Origin: Neisseria sp.
GTDB taxonomy: Bacteria > Pseudomonadota > Gammaproteobacteria > Burkholderiales > Neisseriaceae
Direction of reading: 5' to 3'
DNA: 64,000 nt
Assembly (NCBI RefSeq): GCF_030527965.1
Contig: NZ_JAUMZU010000005.1
Coordinates: forward strand, 1-64,000
Shown here: one piece after another, positions 1-12,108 of the stretch
How the letters are laid out: every line of letters starts with the position of its first letter
How positions within the stretch are numbered: position 1 is the stretch's first letter
Position numbers and translations under genes: made by a program
Notes under the pieces: model-generated
What the model was told of the DNA's origin: nothing
The model's input: only the letters and a program-made list of their open reading frames with translations
The model's database searches: none

Positions 1-22
1 ATTTTAAAACAATTAGTAAAGC

Positions 23-1621
23 ATGATTTGTCCTAGTTATCTAGGACAGCCCCAAACTTTTTATGATGCGGTGGCTGATTTTAACGGCCAGGTAATTCCT
101 ACGCTGATTTTGCTGTATCTGTTTTATGTCGCGTTGCAAGTAACTTGTGTGGTTTTGGGCAGCTGGCTGCGTAAGGTTTTGCTGTTCCGCTGGCGTGTAC
201 ATCTGACGGATGATTTTCAAAACAAATGGCTTACCCAGCATAAGCAATACCGTCTGCAACTGGAACACGAGCCGGACAATCCTGATCAGCGTATTGCGGA
301 AGATTGCGCCATGCTGGCGGAGCAAAGCATCGATTTGTTTAAAAACTTTGTGATGAACGCAGCGCGACTGGTGGCTTTTGTGGCTGCTTTGTGGGCCATG
401 TCGGGCATACAGAAAATCGATTTGTTCGGTCGTGAATGGACTGTGCACGGTTATTTGGTGTGGATTGCCTTGGCGTATACCTTGTTTTGTTCGCTGGCGA
501 CGCATTGGATAGGCCGTAAACTGCAAATGCTGAATGTCGAGCGGCAACATCGGGAAGCGGATTACCGGGCAACCTTGTTGAAAGTTCGCGATTATGCGGA
601 ACAAATTGCGTTTTATCATGGCGAGAAGGCGGAGCAAGCACGTTTAAACGGTCGTTTTGCTGCGATACGCCGTAATTGGTTTGCGCTGATTGCGCGTGAA
701 CTACGCTTGGAAATTTTCAGCTCCGCCTATATGCGCATCAGTATTTTTATTCCAATTATTGCTACTTTGCCGCTCTATCTGGCAAGAACGATGACTTTTG
801 GCGATATGATGCAGGCGCGCAGTGCGTTTACGCAGGTGCAGGACGGTTTCAGCTGGTTTGTCGATTATTACAAACGAATTATCGAGTGGGCGGCCGTGGT
901 GCAGCGGTTAGCACAATTCCAGACGGCATTGCAAACCATAGCAAGCCCTGAATCAGAAGCGGATTTGCCGGCTGCGGCGAAAGCTGAAACGGTTGGCGGG
1001 TCGAACGATTGCACGAACCAACTGGATATTCATGATTTGACCGTACATACGGCGGAAGGCCATGTTTTACTGGAACATGTTGATTTTCAGGTGAATAATG
1101 GCGAATGGTTGTTGCTGGACGGCCGCAGCGGTATCGGCAAATCGACGTTATTGCGCACGCTGGCCGGCTTGTGGCCTTATTATCGCGGCAGCTTCAGTTT
1201 GGCCGGCTCCGACAAGCTGTTTTTACCGCAGCGCCCTTATCTGCCGCAAGATAGTTTGCGTGCGGTTATCGGCTATCCGTTTATGCCCGATCGCGACGAT
1301 GAAACAATTAAGCGCATCTTGCAGCAAGTCGGTTTGGCGCGTTTGGGCGGGCAGCTTGACGAGGAGCGGGAGTGGCACAAGGTGCTTTCCGGCGGCGAGC
1401 AACAGCGCTTAAGTCTGGCTCGCGTTTTGCTGCATCGCCCGAATATTTTATTTTTGGACGAGGCAACCAATCAGCTCGATGATGATGCGGCGCTTTCATT
1501 AATGCAGATGATTAGAGAAAACCTGCCCAACACTTTATGCCTTGCAGTCAGCCATCAACCTGGCGTTAAGGCTTTATTTAAACGGAAGGTTGATTTAGGC
1601 GAATTTAGCCGCTGTGTTTGA
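23..1621 (+). CDS. ABC transporter, fused membrane and ATPase domains (YddA/SbmA-like), possibly N-terminally short
   Basis: Inner-membrane ABC half-transporter of the YddA/ABC_membrane_2 type; the substrate cannot be told from sequence. The N-terminal half has several hydrophobic helices and the family-typical stretch DNPDQRIAED near residue 85. The ATPase domain carries Walker A GRSGIGKST near residue 366, signature LSGGEQQRL near 454 and Walker B ILFLDEA near 474. At 532 aa it is shorter than the usual 560-600 aa: the first transmembrane helix and about 50 residues expected before the FYDAV region are missing. An in-frame stop at 5-7 and no clear Shine-Dalgarno before this ATG suggest either a true short form or a frameshift just outside the window. 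It converges with ppc across an inverted DUS pair. Confidence 0.8.
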   Translation: MICPSYLGQPQTFYDAVADFNGQVIPTLILLYLFYVALQVTCVVLGSWLRKVLLFRWRVHLTDDFQNKWLTQHKQYRLQLEHEPDNPDQRIAEDCAMLAEQSIDLFKNFVMNAARLVAFVAALWAMSGIQKIDLFGREWTVHGYLVWIALAYTLFCSLATHWIGRKLQMLNVERQHREADYRATLLKVRDYAEQIAFYHGEKAEQARLNGRFAAIRRNWFALIARELRLEIFSSAYMRISIFIPIIATLPLYLARTMTFGDMMQARSAFTQVQDGFSWFVDYYKRIIEWAAVVQRLAQFQTALQTIASPESEADLPAAAKAETVGGSNDCTNQLDIHDLTVHTAEGHVLLEHVDFQVNNGEWLLLDGRSGIGKSTLLRTLAGLWPYYRGSFSLAGSDKLFLPQRPYLPQDSLRAVIGYPFMPDRDDETIKRILQQVGLARLGGQLDEEREWHKVLSGGEQQRLSLARVLLHRPNILFLDEATNQLDDDAALSLMQMIRENLPNTLCLAVSHQPGVKALFKRKVDLGEFSRCV

Positions 1622-1634
1622 ATTTTGCGAATGA

Positions 1635-1672
1635 AAAAAAGCCTGTCTGAATATTTTCAGACAGGCTTTTTT
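1635..1672. terminator. Inverted DUS pair, bidirectional terminator
   Basis: AAAAAAGCCTGTCTGAA and its reverse complement are separated by a few bases, giving a GC-rich stem flanked by A and T runs. It lies between the convergent ABC transporter and ppc genes and can terminate transcription from both sides. Confidence 0.85.
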
Positions 1673-1684
1673 GTTTGTAGCGGT

Positions 1685-4387
1685 TTAACCGGTATTGCGC
1701 AAGCCTTGGGCAACGCCGTTAATTGTGAGATGAACCAATTTCAGAATATTCTGGTTTTCCGGTGCTTGGCGCAATTCTTTCAGTAGCAAAACTTGCAGGC
1801 TGTTAAGCGCGTTCAGATAGGGAATGCGCAGAGCCAGCGAGCGGGCAAGGCTGCGGTTGCCGCTCAGCAATTCGTCGGTTTGCAGAATATCCAGCAAGGC
1901 TTGGCGGCTGGCGCGGTATTCGTCGGTAATCATGCCGAACAGAGCGCGGGTTGCTGCGGGGTCGCTGCTGAGAGTGGTGTAGTTTTCAGCAATGGTCAGA
2001 TCGGTTTTGGCCATTACCTGCTCCATATTGGAGAGCATGGTGCGGAAAAAAGCGTTATCGCGCGCGTGTTCTTGCAATGCTTGTAGTTTTCCTTCTTCTC
2101 GACACAAGTCGGCAACGGCGCTGCCGAAACCGTACCATGCGGGCAGCATCAAGCGGTTTTGCGTCCATGAGAATACCCACGGAATGGCGCGTAAATCTTG
2201 AATGCGTGCCAGCGTTTTGCGGCTGGCGGGGCGGCTGCCCAAATTGAGCGTGGCGATTTCCTGAATCGGGCTGGTTTGCAGGAAATAATCGATAAAATCG
2301 GGATGAGTTATCAGCGCGCGGTAGTGGGCAAATGCGCGGTCAGATAAATCTTGCATCAGATCTGCATCTGGCTCACCGCCGGAATGAGGCAACAGGCTGG
2401 CTTCTAATGTGGCGGCAACTAGGGTTTCCAGATTGCGGCAGGCATTGCCGGGGTCGGCGTATTTGGCCGTAATGACTTCGCCTTGTTCGGTAATGCGGAT
2501 TTGCCCTGCCACGCTGCCGGCCGGTTGCGCCAAAACGGCTTGGTAAGAAGGGCCGCCGCCACGGCCTACGCTGCCGCCGCGACCGTGGAAAAGGCGCAGG
2601 CGTACGTTGTAGCGGTTAAACAATTCGACCAGCTCACGCTCGGCCTGATAAAGGCACCACGAGCTGGTAACGTAGCCACCGTCTTTATTGCTGTCGGAAT
2701 AGCCGAGCATGATTTCTTGGATATGGCCGCGGCTGGCCAATAGGGCTTGATACCATTCCATCCCGAATAAGGTTTCCATCACGACCGAAGCATTTTGCAG
2801 GGCTTCGATGGTTTCAAACAGCGGTACGATATTGATGCGGCTTTCAGGCAGACCTTGATTGACAGACAACAATCCGCTTTCTTTCAGCAGCAGTGCCAGC
2901 GCCAATAAATCGCTGGGTTGTTCGCAGTTGGAAATAATGCTTTGGTTGATGGCTTGTTCGCCGAATTCGTTTTTAACGCGGCGGGCTTGCTGGAAAATGG
3001 CCAGTTCGTGCCGAGCGGCTTCGCTGTAGTCGACATACGAGCTGTATAGCGGGCGCTGAGTTTGCAGCTCGCGCAGTAAAACGGCTTGTTTGGCGGCCTC
3101 ATCTAAGGTTTCGTAATCTTCTAAGCCGGCATGGCGGAATAGCTCGGCGACAACTTCACCGTGTTTGGCGGCATGTTGGCGCAAATCCAGCGGCATTAGG
3201 TGGAAACCGAATACGGTGGCCGTGCGGATTAAATCGGCAATGCGGGCTTCGGCCAGCAGACGGCTGCCGTTGTCGGCCAGCGATTGTTGCAAGGTACGCA
3301 GATCGGAAATGAATTCGTCTGCATTGGCGTAAGGTTCGCCCAAGCCCCAGCGGCAGCCCAGCGTGAGGCCGAGGCGGTGGCCAGTAGCAACGAGGCGCGA
3401 TGAAATCAGCGCGATGGCGCGGCGGTAGGGCTCTTCCGCATGGGCGATTTCTTTATCGGGCGAGCGCTCTGCCAGTGAAAGCACGGCGTTGCTGACTTGC
3501 ACGCGACGCACGGACAGCGGCAGGTCGGCATACAATGTGCCGAGTTGACGGCGGTAATAATGGAATACTACGTCGGCGTGCTGCGTGAAGGCATGCTTGA
3601 GCGTGGCAGCGGAAACGAAAGGATTGCCGTCGCGGTCGCCGCCTATCCAGCCGCCGATGTGCAACAGGTTGGGCAATTCGATATTGGGAAAGGCCGTCTG
3701 AAGATCGCGCTGCATGCTGCGATAGAGGCGAGGTACGGCTTGAAAGAAGCTGAGCGGAAAAATCGACACGCCGTTGTTGATTTCATTTTCAACGGTCAGT
3801 TTGAAATGGCGGGTTTCGCTGGTTTGCCATAAGGCAAGCAGAATGGTTTCGATTTCGCGTTGTAGGGAATTTAGCTCTTCCTGCCCGGCACAATATTCTC
3901 TTTTTTCCAGCAATGCGCTGATTTGGCGGTGGAAATTTAAGGTAGCTTGGCGTTGAACTTCTGTCGGGTGGGCGGTTAATACGGCGGCGACGTCGGTTTG
4001 GTTTAACTGTTGCTGGAGCGTTTGCCCGTTGATGTCGGCTGCGGCCAGCTTGCGTACCAATCCGGCAATGCTGCCTTCGGCATATTGGTCGCCTGCTTGT
4101 TCGTGTAAACGGCGGCGACGTCGGTGGTGAATGTCTTCGGCGATATTGAGAATTTGTGCAAACAGGCCGCAGGCAACAATCAGGTTTTGCGTTTGCTCGG
4201 CATTGAGGTTGGGCAGGGCGGCCGAGATGATGGAGGTGCTGTCTTGGTTTTGCGCCAATTGCTTCACAACGGAAATCACGGCCTCGCTGGTTTCGCTCTC
4301 CAGCATGCGGATGAGAGCGTTGGCAAGGAATGCAGCATCTTGGGCGAGGGCTTGGTCTTTGGGGTTGTTGATTTGATGGAATTGCAT
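1685..4387 (-). CDS. ppc: Phosphoenolpyruvate carboxylase
   Basis: Carboxylates phosphoenolpyruvate with bicarbonate to oxaloacetate, the main anaplerotic entry to the TCA cycle; cytosolic. The 900 aa length is normal for bacterial PEPC. Visible motifs are [11 protein letters not shown] with the catalytic His near residue 138, [11 protein letters not shown], the glycine-rich [14 protein letters not shown] loop near residue 600, [13 protein letters not shown], and the conserved C-terminus [11 protein letters not shown]. It stands alone between terminators; the neighbour maeB runs the opposite way through the same C3/C4 node. A perfect AGGCCGTCTGAA 12-mer, the DUS dialect of other Neisseria, lies inside the gene at 3691-3702. 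Confidence 0.97.
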   Translation of the reverse strand: MQFHQINNPKDQALAQDAAFLANALIRMLESETSEAVISVVKQLAQNQDSTSIISAALPNLNAEQTQNLIVACGLFAQILNIAEDIHHRRRRRLHEQAGDQYAEGSIAGLVRKLAAADINGQTLQQQLNQTDVAAVLTAHPTEVQRQATLNFHRQISALLEKREYCAGQEELNSLQREIETILLALWQTSETRHFKLTVENEINNGVSIFPLSFFQAVPRLYRSMQRDLQTAFPNIELPNLLHIGGWIGGDRDGNPFVSAATLKHAFTQHADVVFHYYRRQLGTLYADLPLSVRRVQVSNAVLSLAERSPDKEIAHAEEPYRRAIALISSRLVATGHRLGLTLGCRWGLGEPYANADEFISDLRTLQQSLADNGSRLLAEARIADLIRTATVFGFHLMPLDLRQHAAKHGEVVAELFRHAGLEDYETLDEAAKQAVLLRELQTQRPLYSSYVDYSEAARHELAIFQQARRVKNEFGEQAINQSIISNCEQPSDLLALALLLKESGLLSVNQGLPESRINIVPLFETIEALQNASVVMETLFGMEWYQALLASRGHIQEIMLGYSDSNKDGGYVTSSWCLYQAERELVELFNRYNVRLRLFHGRGGSVGRGGGPSYQAVLAQPAGSVAGQIRITEQGEVITAKYADPGNACRNLETLVAATLEASLLPHSGGEPDADLMQDLSDRAFAHYRALITHPDFIDYFLQTSPIQEIATLNLGSRPASRKTLARIQDLRAIPWVFSWTQNRLMLPAWYGFGSAVADLCREEGKLQALQEHARDNAFFRTMLSNMEQVMAKTDLTIAENYTTLSSDPAATRALFGMITDEYRASRQALLDILQTDELLSGNRSLARSLALRIPYLNALNSLQVLLLKELRQAPENQNILKLVHLTINGVAQGLRNTG

Positions 4388-4536
4388 GGCTTGTCTTTCT
4401 TATTGCTTATGTTGGGAAGCGGTGCCGGTTTCATCGTAAGGCTTTTTAAAGATAATGCCTGTCTGAAAAACGCACGGTGTTTTGTCTTGGCTATATTGTT
4501 GACAATGTAACGTTTTGTAGTCAATGGCAAATGATA

Positions 4537-4570
4537 AATGCCTATCTGAAAATGTTTTCAGACAGGCATT
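4537..4570. terminator. Inverted DUS pair, one arm degenerate
   Basis: AATGCCTATCTGAA (one G-to-A change in the DUS core) pairs with TTCAGACAGGCATT. It lies just past the 3' end of maeB and upstream of ppc, so it probably terminates maeB. There is no strong T run. Confidence 0.6.
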
Positions 4571-4597
4571 GGTTATGGTGCCGACGGGTAGTCGGCG

Positions 4598-6877
<2,280 letters not shown>

Positions 6878-6987
6878 TTGCTTATCCTGAAAGTTGTCTT
6901 GACGGAATGTAATTCAATGTAGCCCAATCTTAACACGGCGACGGCTTTAAGGATACGGCTAATTTGTTGGAGAGGCCGCCGCATCTT

Positions 6988-7033
6988 TCAGACAGGCATT
7001 TCCTGTAATTTGCTAAAATAAAGCCTGTCTGAA
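6988..7033. repeat. Inverted DUS pair around the coaBC promoter
   Basis: TTCAGACAGGC at 6988-6998 and GCCTGTCTGAA at 7023-7033 face each other in the divergent maeB/coaBC region. A -10-like TAAAAT lies at 7013-7018, between the arms. This placement is not that of a terminator for either gene. Confidence 0.7.
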
Positions 7034-7052
7034 AACCGGAGCCTCATCATTC

Positions 7053-8237
7053 ATGGGCAAACATATTCTTCTCGGCGTCAGCGGCGGCATCGCCGCTTAT
7101 AAATCTTGCGAACTCGTGCGCCTCTTGAAAAAGCAGGGCCACAGCGTAACCGTTGCGATGAGCCGCGCGGCGGCCGAATTCGTTTCGCCGTTGACCTTTC
7201 AAGCCCTGAGCGGCAATCCTGTTTTGACCGAAACGCACGGCAACGCAGAGGGTAACGCGATGGCGCACATCAATTTGACCCGTCAGGCCGATGCTTTTGT
7301 TATTGCGCCCGCTACCGCCAATACGTTGGCGAAAATTGCGGCGGGCATTGCCGACAATCTGCTGACCAATCTGGCGGCGGCGCGCAAATGTCCTTTGGCC
7401 GTTGCGCCGGCGATGAATGTGGAGATGTGGCACAACCCCGCCAATCTGCGCAATATCAAGCAGCTTGAAGCCGATGGCATTATTGTGTTTCCGCCGTCTT
7501 CGGGCGAGCAGGCCTGTGGTGAAACCGGCATCGGCAGAATGCCGGAAGCGGCCGAATTGGCCGATATGCTGCCCGATATGTGGACGCCCAAGCTTTTGCA
7601 GGGAAAGAAAGTGTTGCTTACCGCCGGCGCCACTTTTGAAGCGATAGACCCTGTGCGCGGCATCACCAACATTTCCAGCGGCAAGATGGGCATGGCGCTG
7701 GCCCGCGCTTGCCGCGCGGCCGGCGCGGAAGTAATCCTCGTTTACGGCCAGATTCAAACCGCATTGCCGGCCGGCTTGGCGCATACGGAAGAGGCGGTCA
7801 GCGCCGAGGCGATGCACCAAGCGGTGATGCGGCGGATTGCCGGGCAGGATGTGTTTATCGGGGTTGCCGCGGTGGCCGATTATCGGGTGAAAAACCGTAG
7901 TGTGCAGAAGTTGAAAAAAAATGGTTCTGCAACGGCGCCGGTTATTGAGCTGACTGAAAATCCAGATATTCTGGCTGCGGTAGCCAAGCTGGAAACGCCG
8001 CCTTTTTGCATTGGTTTTGCCGCCGAGAGTGAAAACATGCTTGAGCATGCCCGAGCCAAACGCTTGAAAAAAGGCATTCCCATGCTGGTGGCGAATGATG
8101 TGGCGGTGGCGATGGGCAAGGCGGTTAACCGCATTACGATTATCGATAGCGAAGGGGAGAGCAGCTTTCCCGAAACCGGCAAAGACGAAGCCGCCGTTGA
8201 AATTGTCAAACGATTGGCCGAGAGACTGCGGGATTGA
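7053..8237 (+). CDS. coaBC: Bifunctional phosphopantothenoylcysteine decarboxylase / phosphopantothenate-cysteine ligase
   Basis: Carries out two steps of coenzyme A synthesis: ligation of cysteine to 4'-phosphopantothenate (CoaB) and decarboxylation to 4'-phosphopantetheine (CoaC, FMN enzyme). The N-terminal CoaC domain has the FMN-binding SGGIAAYKS, the PAMNVEMWHNP motif and the active-site Cys in ACGETGIGRM near residue 154. The CoaB domain begins at KVLLTAGATFEAIDPVR near 187. The 394 aa length is normal. A DUS at 7023 ends about 20 bp before the ATG, and a weak CCGGAG precedes the start. dinB follows after a DUS hairpin. Confidence 0.95.
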   Translation: MGKHILLGVSGGIAAYKSCELVRLLKKQGHSVTVAMSRAAAEFVSPLTFQALSGNPVLTETHGNAEGNAMAHINLTRQADAFVIAPATANTLAKIAAGIADNLLTNLAAARKCPLAVAPAMNVEMWHNPANLRNIKQLEADGIIVFPPSSGEQACGETGIGRMPEAAELADMLPDMWTPKLLQGKKVLLTAGATFEAIDPVRGITNISSGKMGMALARACRAAGAEVILVYGQIQTALPAGLAHTEEAVSAEAMHQAVMRRIAGQDVFIGVAAVADYRVKNRSVQKLKKNGSATAPVIELTENPDILAAVAKLETPPFCIGFAAESENMLEHARAKRLKKGIPMLVANDVAVAMGKAVNRITIIDSEGESSFPETGKDEAAVEIVKRLAERLRD

Positions 8238-8240
8238 ATG

Positions 8241-8274
8241 AAAAGCCTGTCTGAATGTTTTCAGACAGGCATTG
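8241..8274. terminator. Inverted DUS pair after coaBC
   Basis: AAAAGCCTGTCTGAA with its reverse complement gives an 11-bp stem just after the coaBC stop. The downstream T tail is poor, so termination strength is uncertain. Confidence 0.65.
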
Positions 8275-8297
8275 TTATCCTGAATTGATTGCTGATT

Positions 8298-9359
8298 ATG
8301 GAAGCGCGAAAAATCATCCATATTGATATGGACGCATTCTATGCCTCGGTAGAATTGCGCGAAAATCCGCAGCTCAAAGGTTTGCCGGTTGTGGTTGCGT
8401 GGGACGGGCCGCGTTCGGTGATTTGCGCGGCTTCCTATGAAGCGCGCCGGTTTGGCCTGCATTCGGCTATGTCGGTGGCAACGGCTAAGCGCCTTTGCCC
8501 GCAGGCGGTTTACATTCCGCCGCATTTCCCGCTTTACCGCGATGTGTCGCAACGCATTCATGCCGTGTTCCGCCGCCACACTGACCTTATCGAACCTTTG
8601 TCGCTAGACGAGGCCTATCTCGATGTTACTCGCAATTTTCAGAATATTCCCTACGCCAGCCAAGTGGCCAAAATCATCCGCGCCGAAATTCTGGCCGAAA
8701 CCGGTCTGACCGCATCCGCCGGCGTGGCACCTAATAAATTTCTCGCTAAAATCGCTTCCGATTGGAAGAAGCCAAACGGCCAGTTTGTGTTGCCGCCTGA
8801 ACAGGTTGCGGCTTTTCTGCAAGATTTGCCGGCCGGGAAAATTCCCGGTGTCGGCAAGGTTACCCAGCAAAAAATGCGTGCGCTCGGTGTGAACACGGTG
8901 GGCGATTTGCTGCGTTTCGGGCGCGGCGAATTGGCTAATCTATTTGGAAAATGGGGCTATCGCCTCTATGATTTGGCGCGCGGCATCGACAACCGCGCGG
9001 TCAAACCCAGCCGCGAGCGTTTGCAGATTTCCACTGAAATTACCTTGCCCGAAGATTTGCCGCTGGAAGGCATTCTGCAACATCTACCGCATCTGGCCGA
9101 AGATTTGTGGCAGCAGGCCGATAGAAAGAAAGTGCAATTCCGCAGCATCACGCTGAAGCTGAAAACCGCGGATTTCCACATCCTTACCCGCTCCCAGACT
9201 TTTTCTTCCGTTTTGCCAGATGCGGCTGCTTTGCTGAGCGCTGCCCGTCAAACCGCGAGGCGTATGCCGTCTTCCGCCGATACCACTTACCGGCTCATCG
9301 GTTTGGGTGTCAGCCATTTGGAGCCGACCGGTTTTCAAATCGGGCTGTGGCAGGATTAG
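8298..9359 (+). CDS. dinB: DNA polymerase IV (Y family)
   Basis: Error-prone translesion polymerase that extends stalled replication forks. It shows the Y-family signatures IIHIDMDAFYASVE at the N-terminus (first catalytic Asp), SYEARRFGLHSAM near residue 50 and SLDEAYLDVT near 105 (catalytic Asp and Glu), then a helix-hairpin-helix thumb (KIPGVGKVT) and a little-finger domain. The ATG at 8298 is preferred to an in-frame TTG at 8289 because MEARKIIHIDMD matches the family start. The product is about 353 aa, a normal length. No LexA-like box was identified upstream. Confidence 0.95.
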   Translation: MEARKIIHIDMDAFYASVELRENPQLKGLPVVVAWDGPRSVICAASYEARRFGLHSAMSVATAKRLCPQAVYIPPHFPLYRDVSQRIHAVFRRHTDLIEPLSLDEAYLDVTRNFQNIPYASQVAKIIRAEILAETGLTASAGVAPNKFLAKIASDWKKPNGQFVLPPEQVAAFLQDLPAGKIPGVGKVTQQKMRALGVNTVGDLLRFGRGELANLFGKWGYRLYDLARGIDNRAVKPSRERLQISTEITLPEDLPLEGILQHLPHLAEDLWQQADRKKVQFRSITLKLKTADFHILTRSQTFSSVLPDAAALLSAARQTARRMPSSADTTYRLIGLGVSHLEPTGFQIGLWQD

Positions 9360-9410
9360 CCCGCCAAGCTTGCGTTGGCGTGTAAGCGGTTTAACCCGTA
9401 TTTGTTGGCT

Positions 9411-9445
9411 AAAAAGCCTGTCTGAACGTTTTCAGACAGGCTTTG
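9411..9445. terminator. Inverted DUS pair between dinB and pgm
   Basis: AAAAAGCCTGTCTGAA and its reverse complement lie between the convergent dinB and pgm genes, followed by TTTGGTTTT. It probably terminates both. Confidence 0.8.
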
Positions 9446-9470
9446 GTTTTATGTTTTACTGCATTGTGAC

Positions 9471-10853
9471 TTACAGAGGCCAATGCAGCGCAGGGTTGCT
9501 TTCAATAACGGTTTTGAATTGATTTTGAATGCGCTTGATGGCTTCTTCGCTGTCGGCTTCAAAACGCAATACCAAAACAGGCGTGGTATTGGAGGCGCGC
9601 ATCAGGCCGAAACCGTCGGGGAATTCGACGCGCAGGCCGTCGATGGTGATGATTTCGGTGGCGCCGTCGAATTTGGCGGTTTTGGCCAAAGTTTCGATAA
9701 CCTGATGACCGTTGCTGCCTTCGGGCAGGTCGATATTGATTTCCGGAGTGGAAATGCTTTGCGGCAGCGCGTTAAGAATGTCTGAAGGATTGTTGCTGGC
9801 GGAGAGGATTTCCAGCATGCGGCAACCGGCGTAAAGGCCGTCATCAAAGCCGAACCAGCGTTCTTTGAAGAAGGTGTGGCCGCTCATTTCGCCTGCAACC
9901 AACGCGCCGTTTTTCTTCATTGACGATTTGATGAAGCTGTGGCCGGTTTTTTCCATAATCGGTTCGCCGCCGTGTTGGCGAATCCAAGGCGCCAGCAGGC
10001 GGGTGGATTTAACGTCGAAAATCACTTTGGCGCCGGGGTTGCGGCTTAATACGTCTTGTGAAAAAAGCATCAACTGGCGGTCGGGATAGATGATGTTGCC
10101 CTCTTTGGTAACGACACCCAAGCGGTCGCCGTCGCCGTCGAAGGCGAAACCGATTTCGGCGTCGCTGTTTTTCAATTCGTTAATTACGTCTTGCAGGTTT
10201 TTCGGTTTGGCCGGATCGGGGTGATGGTTGGGGAAATTGCCGTCTACTTCACAGAAAAGTTCGGTTACGTCGCACCCCAAGGCACGGTAGAGTTTGCCGA
10301 TAAAGGCGCCTGCCACGCCGTTGCCGGCATCGGCCACGATTTTTAGCGGGCGTTTGAGTTTGATGTGGCCGACGATGGTGTCGAGATATTGCGGGAAGAC
10401 GTCTTTCTCTGTAACGCTGCCGGCAGTGGCGCCGGTAACGAATCGGTCGTTTTGAATGACGGCGAGCAATTCTTGAATGGCTTCGCCGGCCAGCGTGTCG
10501 CCGCCGAGCATCATTTTAAAGCCGTTGTAATCGGGCGGGTTGTGGCTGCCGGTAATCATGACACCGCTGCCGTCGCATTCTTGGATGGCGGCAAAATAAA
10601 GCATGGGCGTGGCAACCATACCCACATTAAGCACATTGATTCCGCTCTCGGTAAAGCCGCGTGAAATGTTGGCCATCAGTTCGGGCCCGCTCAAGCGGCC
10701 GTCGCGGCCGAGTGCGATTTTTTTGATGCCTTTTTCGGCGGCTTTTGCGGCAATTGCTTTGCCGATAAGATAGGCGGCCTCGTTGGTCAGGGTTTTGCCA
10801 ACAATGCCGCGGATGTCGTAGGCTTTGAAGATGTCGGGGGCGATGGTTGCCAT
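9471..10853 (-). CDS. pgm: Phosphomannomutase / phosphoglucomutase (AlgC-type)
   Basis: Interconverts hexose 1- and 6-phosphates, supplying glucose-1-phosphate or mannose-1-phosphate for lipooligosaccharide and other glycans. At 460 aa it is the AlgC/PMM-PGM form. Motifs: IFKAYDIRGIVG at the N-terminus, the phosphoserine loop TGSHNPPDYNGFK, the Mg-binding DGDGDRLG, and the sugar-binding GEMSGH. The start at 10853 (MATIAPDIF) is chosen over an upstream in-frame ATG at 10961 because AAGGAAAT precedes it and the family begins here. It is divergent from pyrD with an inverted DUS pair in the shared promoter region. Confidence 0.93.
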   Translation of the reverse strand: MATIAPDIFKAYDIRGIVGKTLTNEAAYLIGKAIAAKAAEKGIKKIALGRDGRLSGPELMANISRGFTESGINVLNVGMVATPMLYFAAIQECDGSGVMITGSHNPPDYNGFKMMLGGDTLAGEAIQELLAVIQNDRFVTGATAGSVTEKDVFPQYLDTIVGHIKLKRPLKIVADAGNGVAGAFIGKLYRALGCDVTELFCEVDGNFPNHHPDPAKPKNLQDVINELKNSDAEIGFAFDGDGDRLGVVTKEGNIIYPDRQLMLFSQDVLSRNPGAKVIFDVKSTRLLAPWIRQHGGEPIMEKTGHSFIKSSMKKNGALVAGEMSGHTFFKERWFGFDDGLYAGCRMLEILSASNNPSDILNALPQSISTPEINIDLPEGSNGHQVIETLAKTAKFDGATEIITIDGLRVEFPDGFGLMRASNTTPVLVLRFEADSEEAIKRIQNQFKTVIESNPALHWPL

Positions 10854-10923
10854 GGAATTTCCTTTACGTTGTTGAAATTGGCTTCCGGCCGATTTTAACA
10901 CATCGCATGCAGATGGTTTATAC

Positions 10924-10985
10924 ATGCCTGTCTGAAAGGTCGTAATCTTGCGGTGAATCAAATCTTAAGCCTTTCAGACAGGCAT
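10924..10985. repeat. Widely spaced inverted DUS pair in the divergent pgm/pyrD promoter region
   Basis: ATGCCTGTCTGAAAGG at 10924-10939 and its exact reverse complement at 10970-10985 are 30 bp apart. The pair lies between divergent genes, so it does not act as a 3' terminator of either. Confidence 0.8.
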
Positions 10986-11037
10986 AGTGGGTTTCGGTTA
11001 AAATGCGCATTATCCATTTTTTCAAAGGTCATCCCGC

Positions 11038-12045
11038 ATGATGTATTCGTTGCTCCGCCCGTTTTTGTTTCTCAGCGATGCTGAAAAAGCGCACCATTTC
11101 ACGCTTGAATCATTGAGTTTCGCCCATCGGTTCGGCCTGTTGGGAAAAACCGATGTGCAAACCAAGCCGACCACTTTGATGGGGTTGAGCCTGCCCAATC
11201 CGGTAGGGCTGGCGGCGGGATTGGATAAAAACGGCCAATATATCGACGCGCTGGCGGCGCTGGGGTTCGGCTTTATCGAAATCGGCACGCTGACGCCCAA
11301 GCCGCAAGACGGCAATCCGAAACCGCGACTGTTCCGCATACCGGATCACATGGCGGTAATCAACCGTATGGGTTTTAATAACCGCGGTATTGATACCGCG
11401 ATAGACAACATCTGTAACAGCCGTTTTAAAGGCATTCTGGGCATCAATATCGGCAAAAACGCGGTAACGCCTATTGAAAATGCAGCGGAAGATTATTTGA
11501 TTTGCCTGGAAAAAGCCTATCCTTATGCCAGCTATATCACGGTGAATATTTCTTCGCCGAATACCAAAAACCTACGTGCTTTGCAGGGCGGCGACGAATT
11601 AAGCGCTTTGCTGGAAGCGTTGAAAAACAAGCAGGCTCAGCTTGCGGCGCAACATGGCAAGTATGTGCCTCTGGCGGTAAAAATCGCACCGGATTTGGAC
11701 GAAGCGCAGATTGCCGACATCGCCCATGTGGTGAAACAAACGGAAATGGACGGCATTATCGCTACAAATACAACCATTGATAAAACCGCTTTGGGCAATC
11801 ATCCTTTGGCGGGCGAAGCAGGCGGATTGAGCGGCTGGCCGGTGCGGGAAAAGAGCAACGCGGTGTTGCAATCTCTGGTGGCCCATATCGACGGCAAATT
11901 GCCGGTTATCGGCGTTGGCGGCATTATGCAGGGTGGCGATGCGGCGGAAAAAATGCGTTTGGGCGCGACGGCGGTGCAGGTTTACAGCGGTTTGGTTTAT
12001 CGGGGGCCGGAATTAGTTAAAGAGTGCCTTCGCGCTTGTCGTTAG
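11038..12045 (+). CDS. pyrD: Dihydroorotate dehydrogenase (quinone), class 2
   Basis: Membrane-associated FMN enzyme that oxidises dihydroorotate to orotate with quinone, the fourth step of pyrimidine synthesis. The N-terminal helix that docks to the membrane (about residues 1-35) marks class 2. [14 protein letters not shown] near residue 165 contains the catalytic Ser; GINIGKN and VGVGGI are FMN- and phosphate-binding segments. The 335 aa length is normal. The start [11 protein letters not shown] fits class 2 enzymes. It is monocistronic; pyrG, a later pyrimidine enzyme, is 49 kb away. Confidence 0.96.
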   Translation: MMYSLLRPFLFLSDAEKAHHFTLESLSFAHRFGLLGKTDVQTKPTTLMGLSLPNPVGLAAGLDKNGQYIDALAALGFGFIEIGTLTPKPQDGNPKPRLFRIPDHMAVINRMGFNNRGIDTAIDNICNSRFKGILGINIGKNAVTPIENAAEDYLICLEKAYPYASYITVNISSPNTKNLRALQGGDELSALLEALKNKQAQLAAQHGKYVPLAVKIAPDLDEAQIADIAHVVKQTEMDGIIATNTTIDKTALGNHPLAGEAGGLSGWPVREKSNAVLQSLVAHIDGKLPVIGVGGIMQGGDAAEKMRLGATAVQVYSGLVYRGPELVKECLRACR

Positions 12046-12108
12046 AGGCTGCCGCCTGATTGTACGCGGCCGCCACGTCGTATTTTCCTGCTGTAGTATA
12101 AGAACTTT

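Noticed and set aside
7047-8579. 510-aa minus-strand frame opposite coaBC and dinB
   Set aside because: Long only because of GC-rich third positions; His/Arg-rich shadow composition and spans two real genes.
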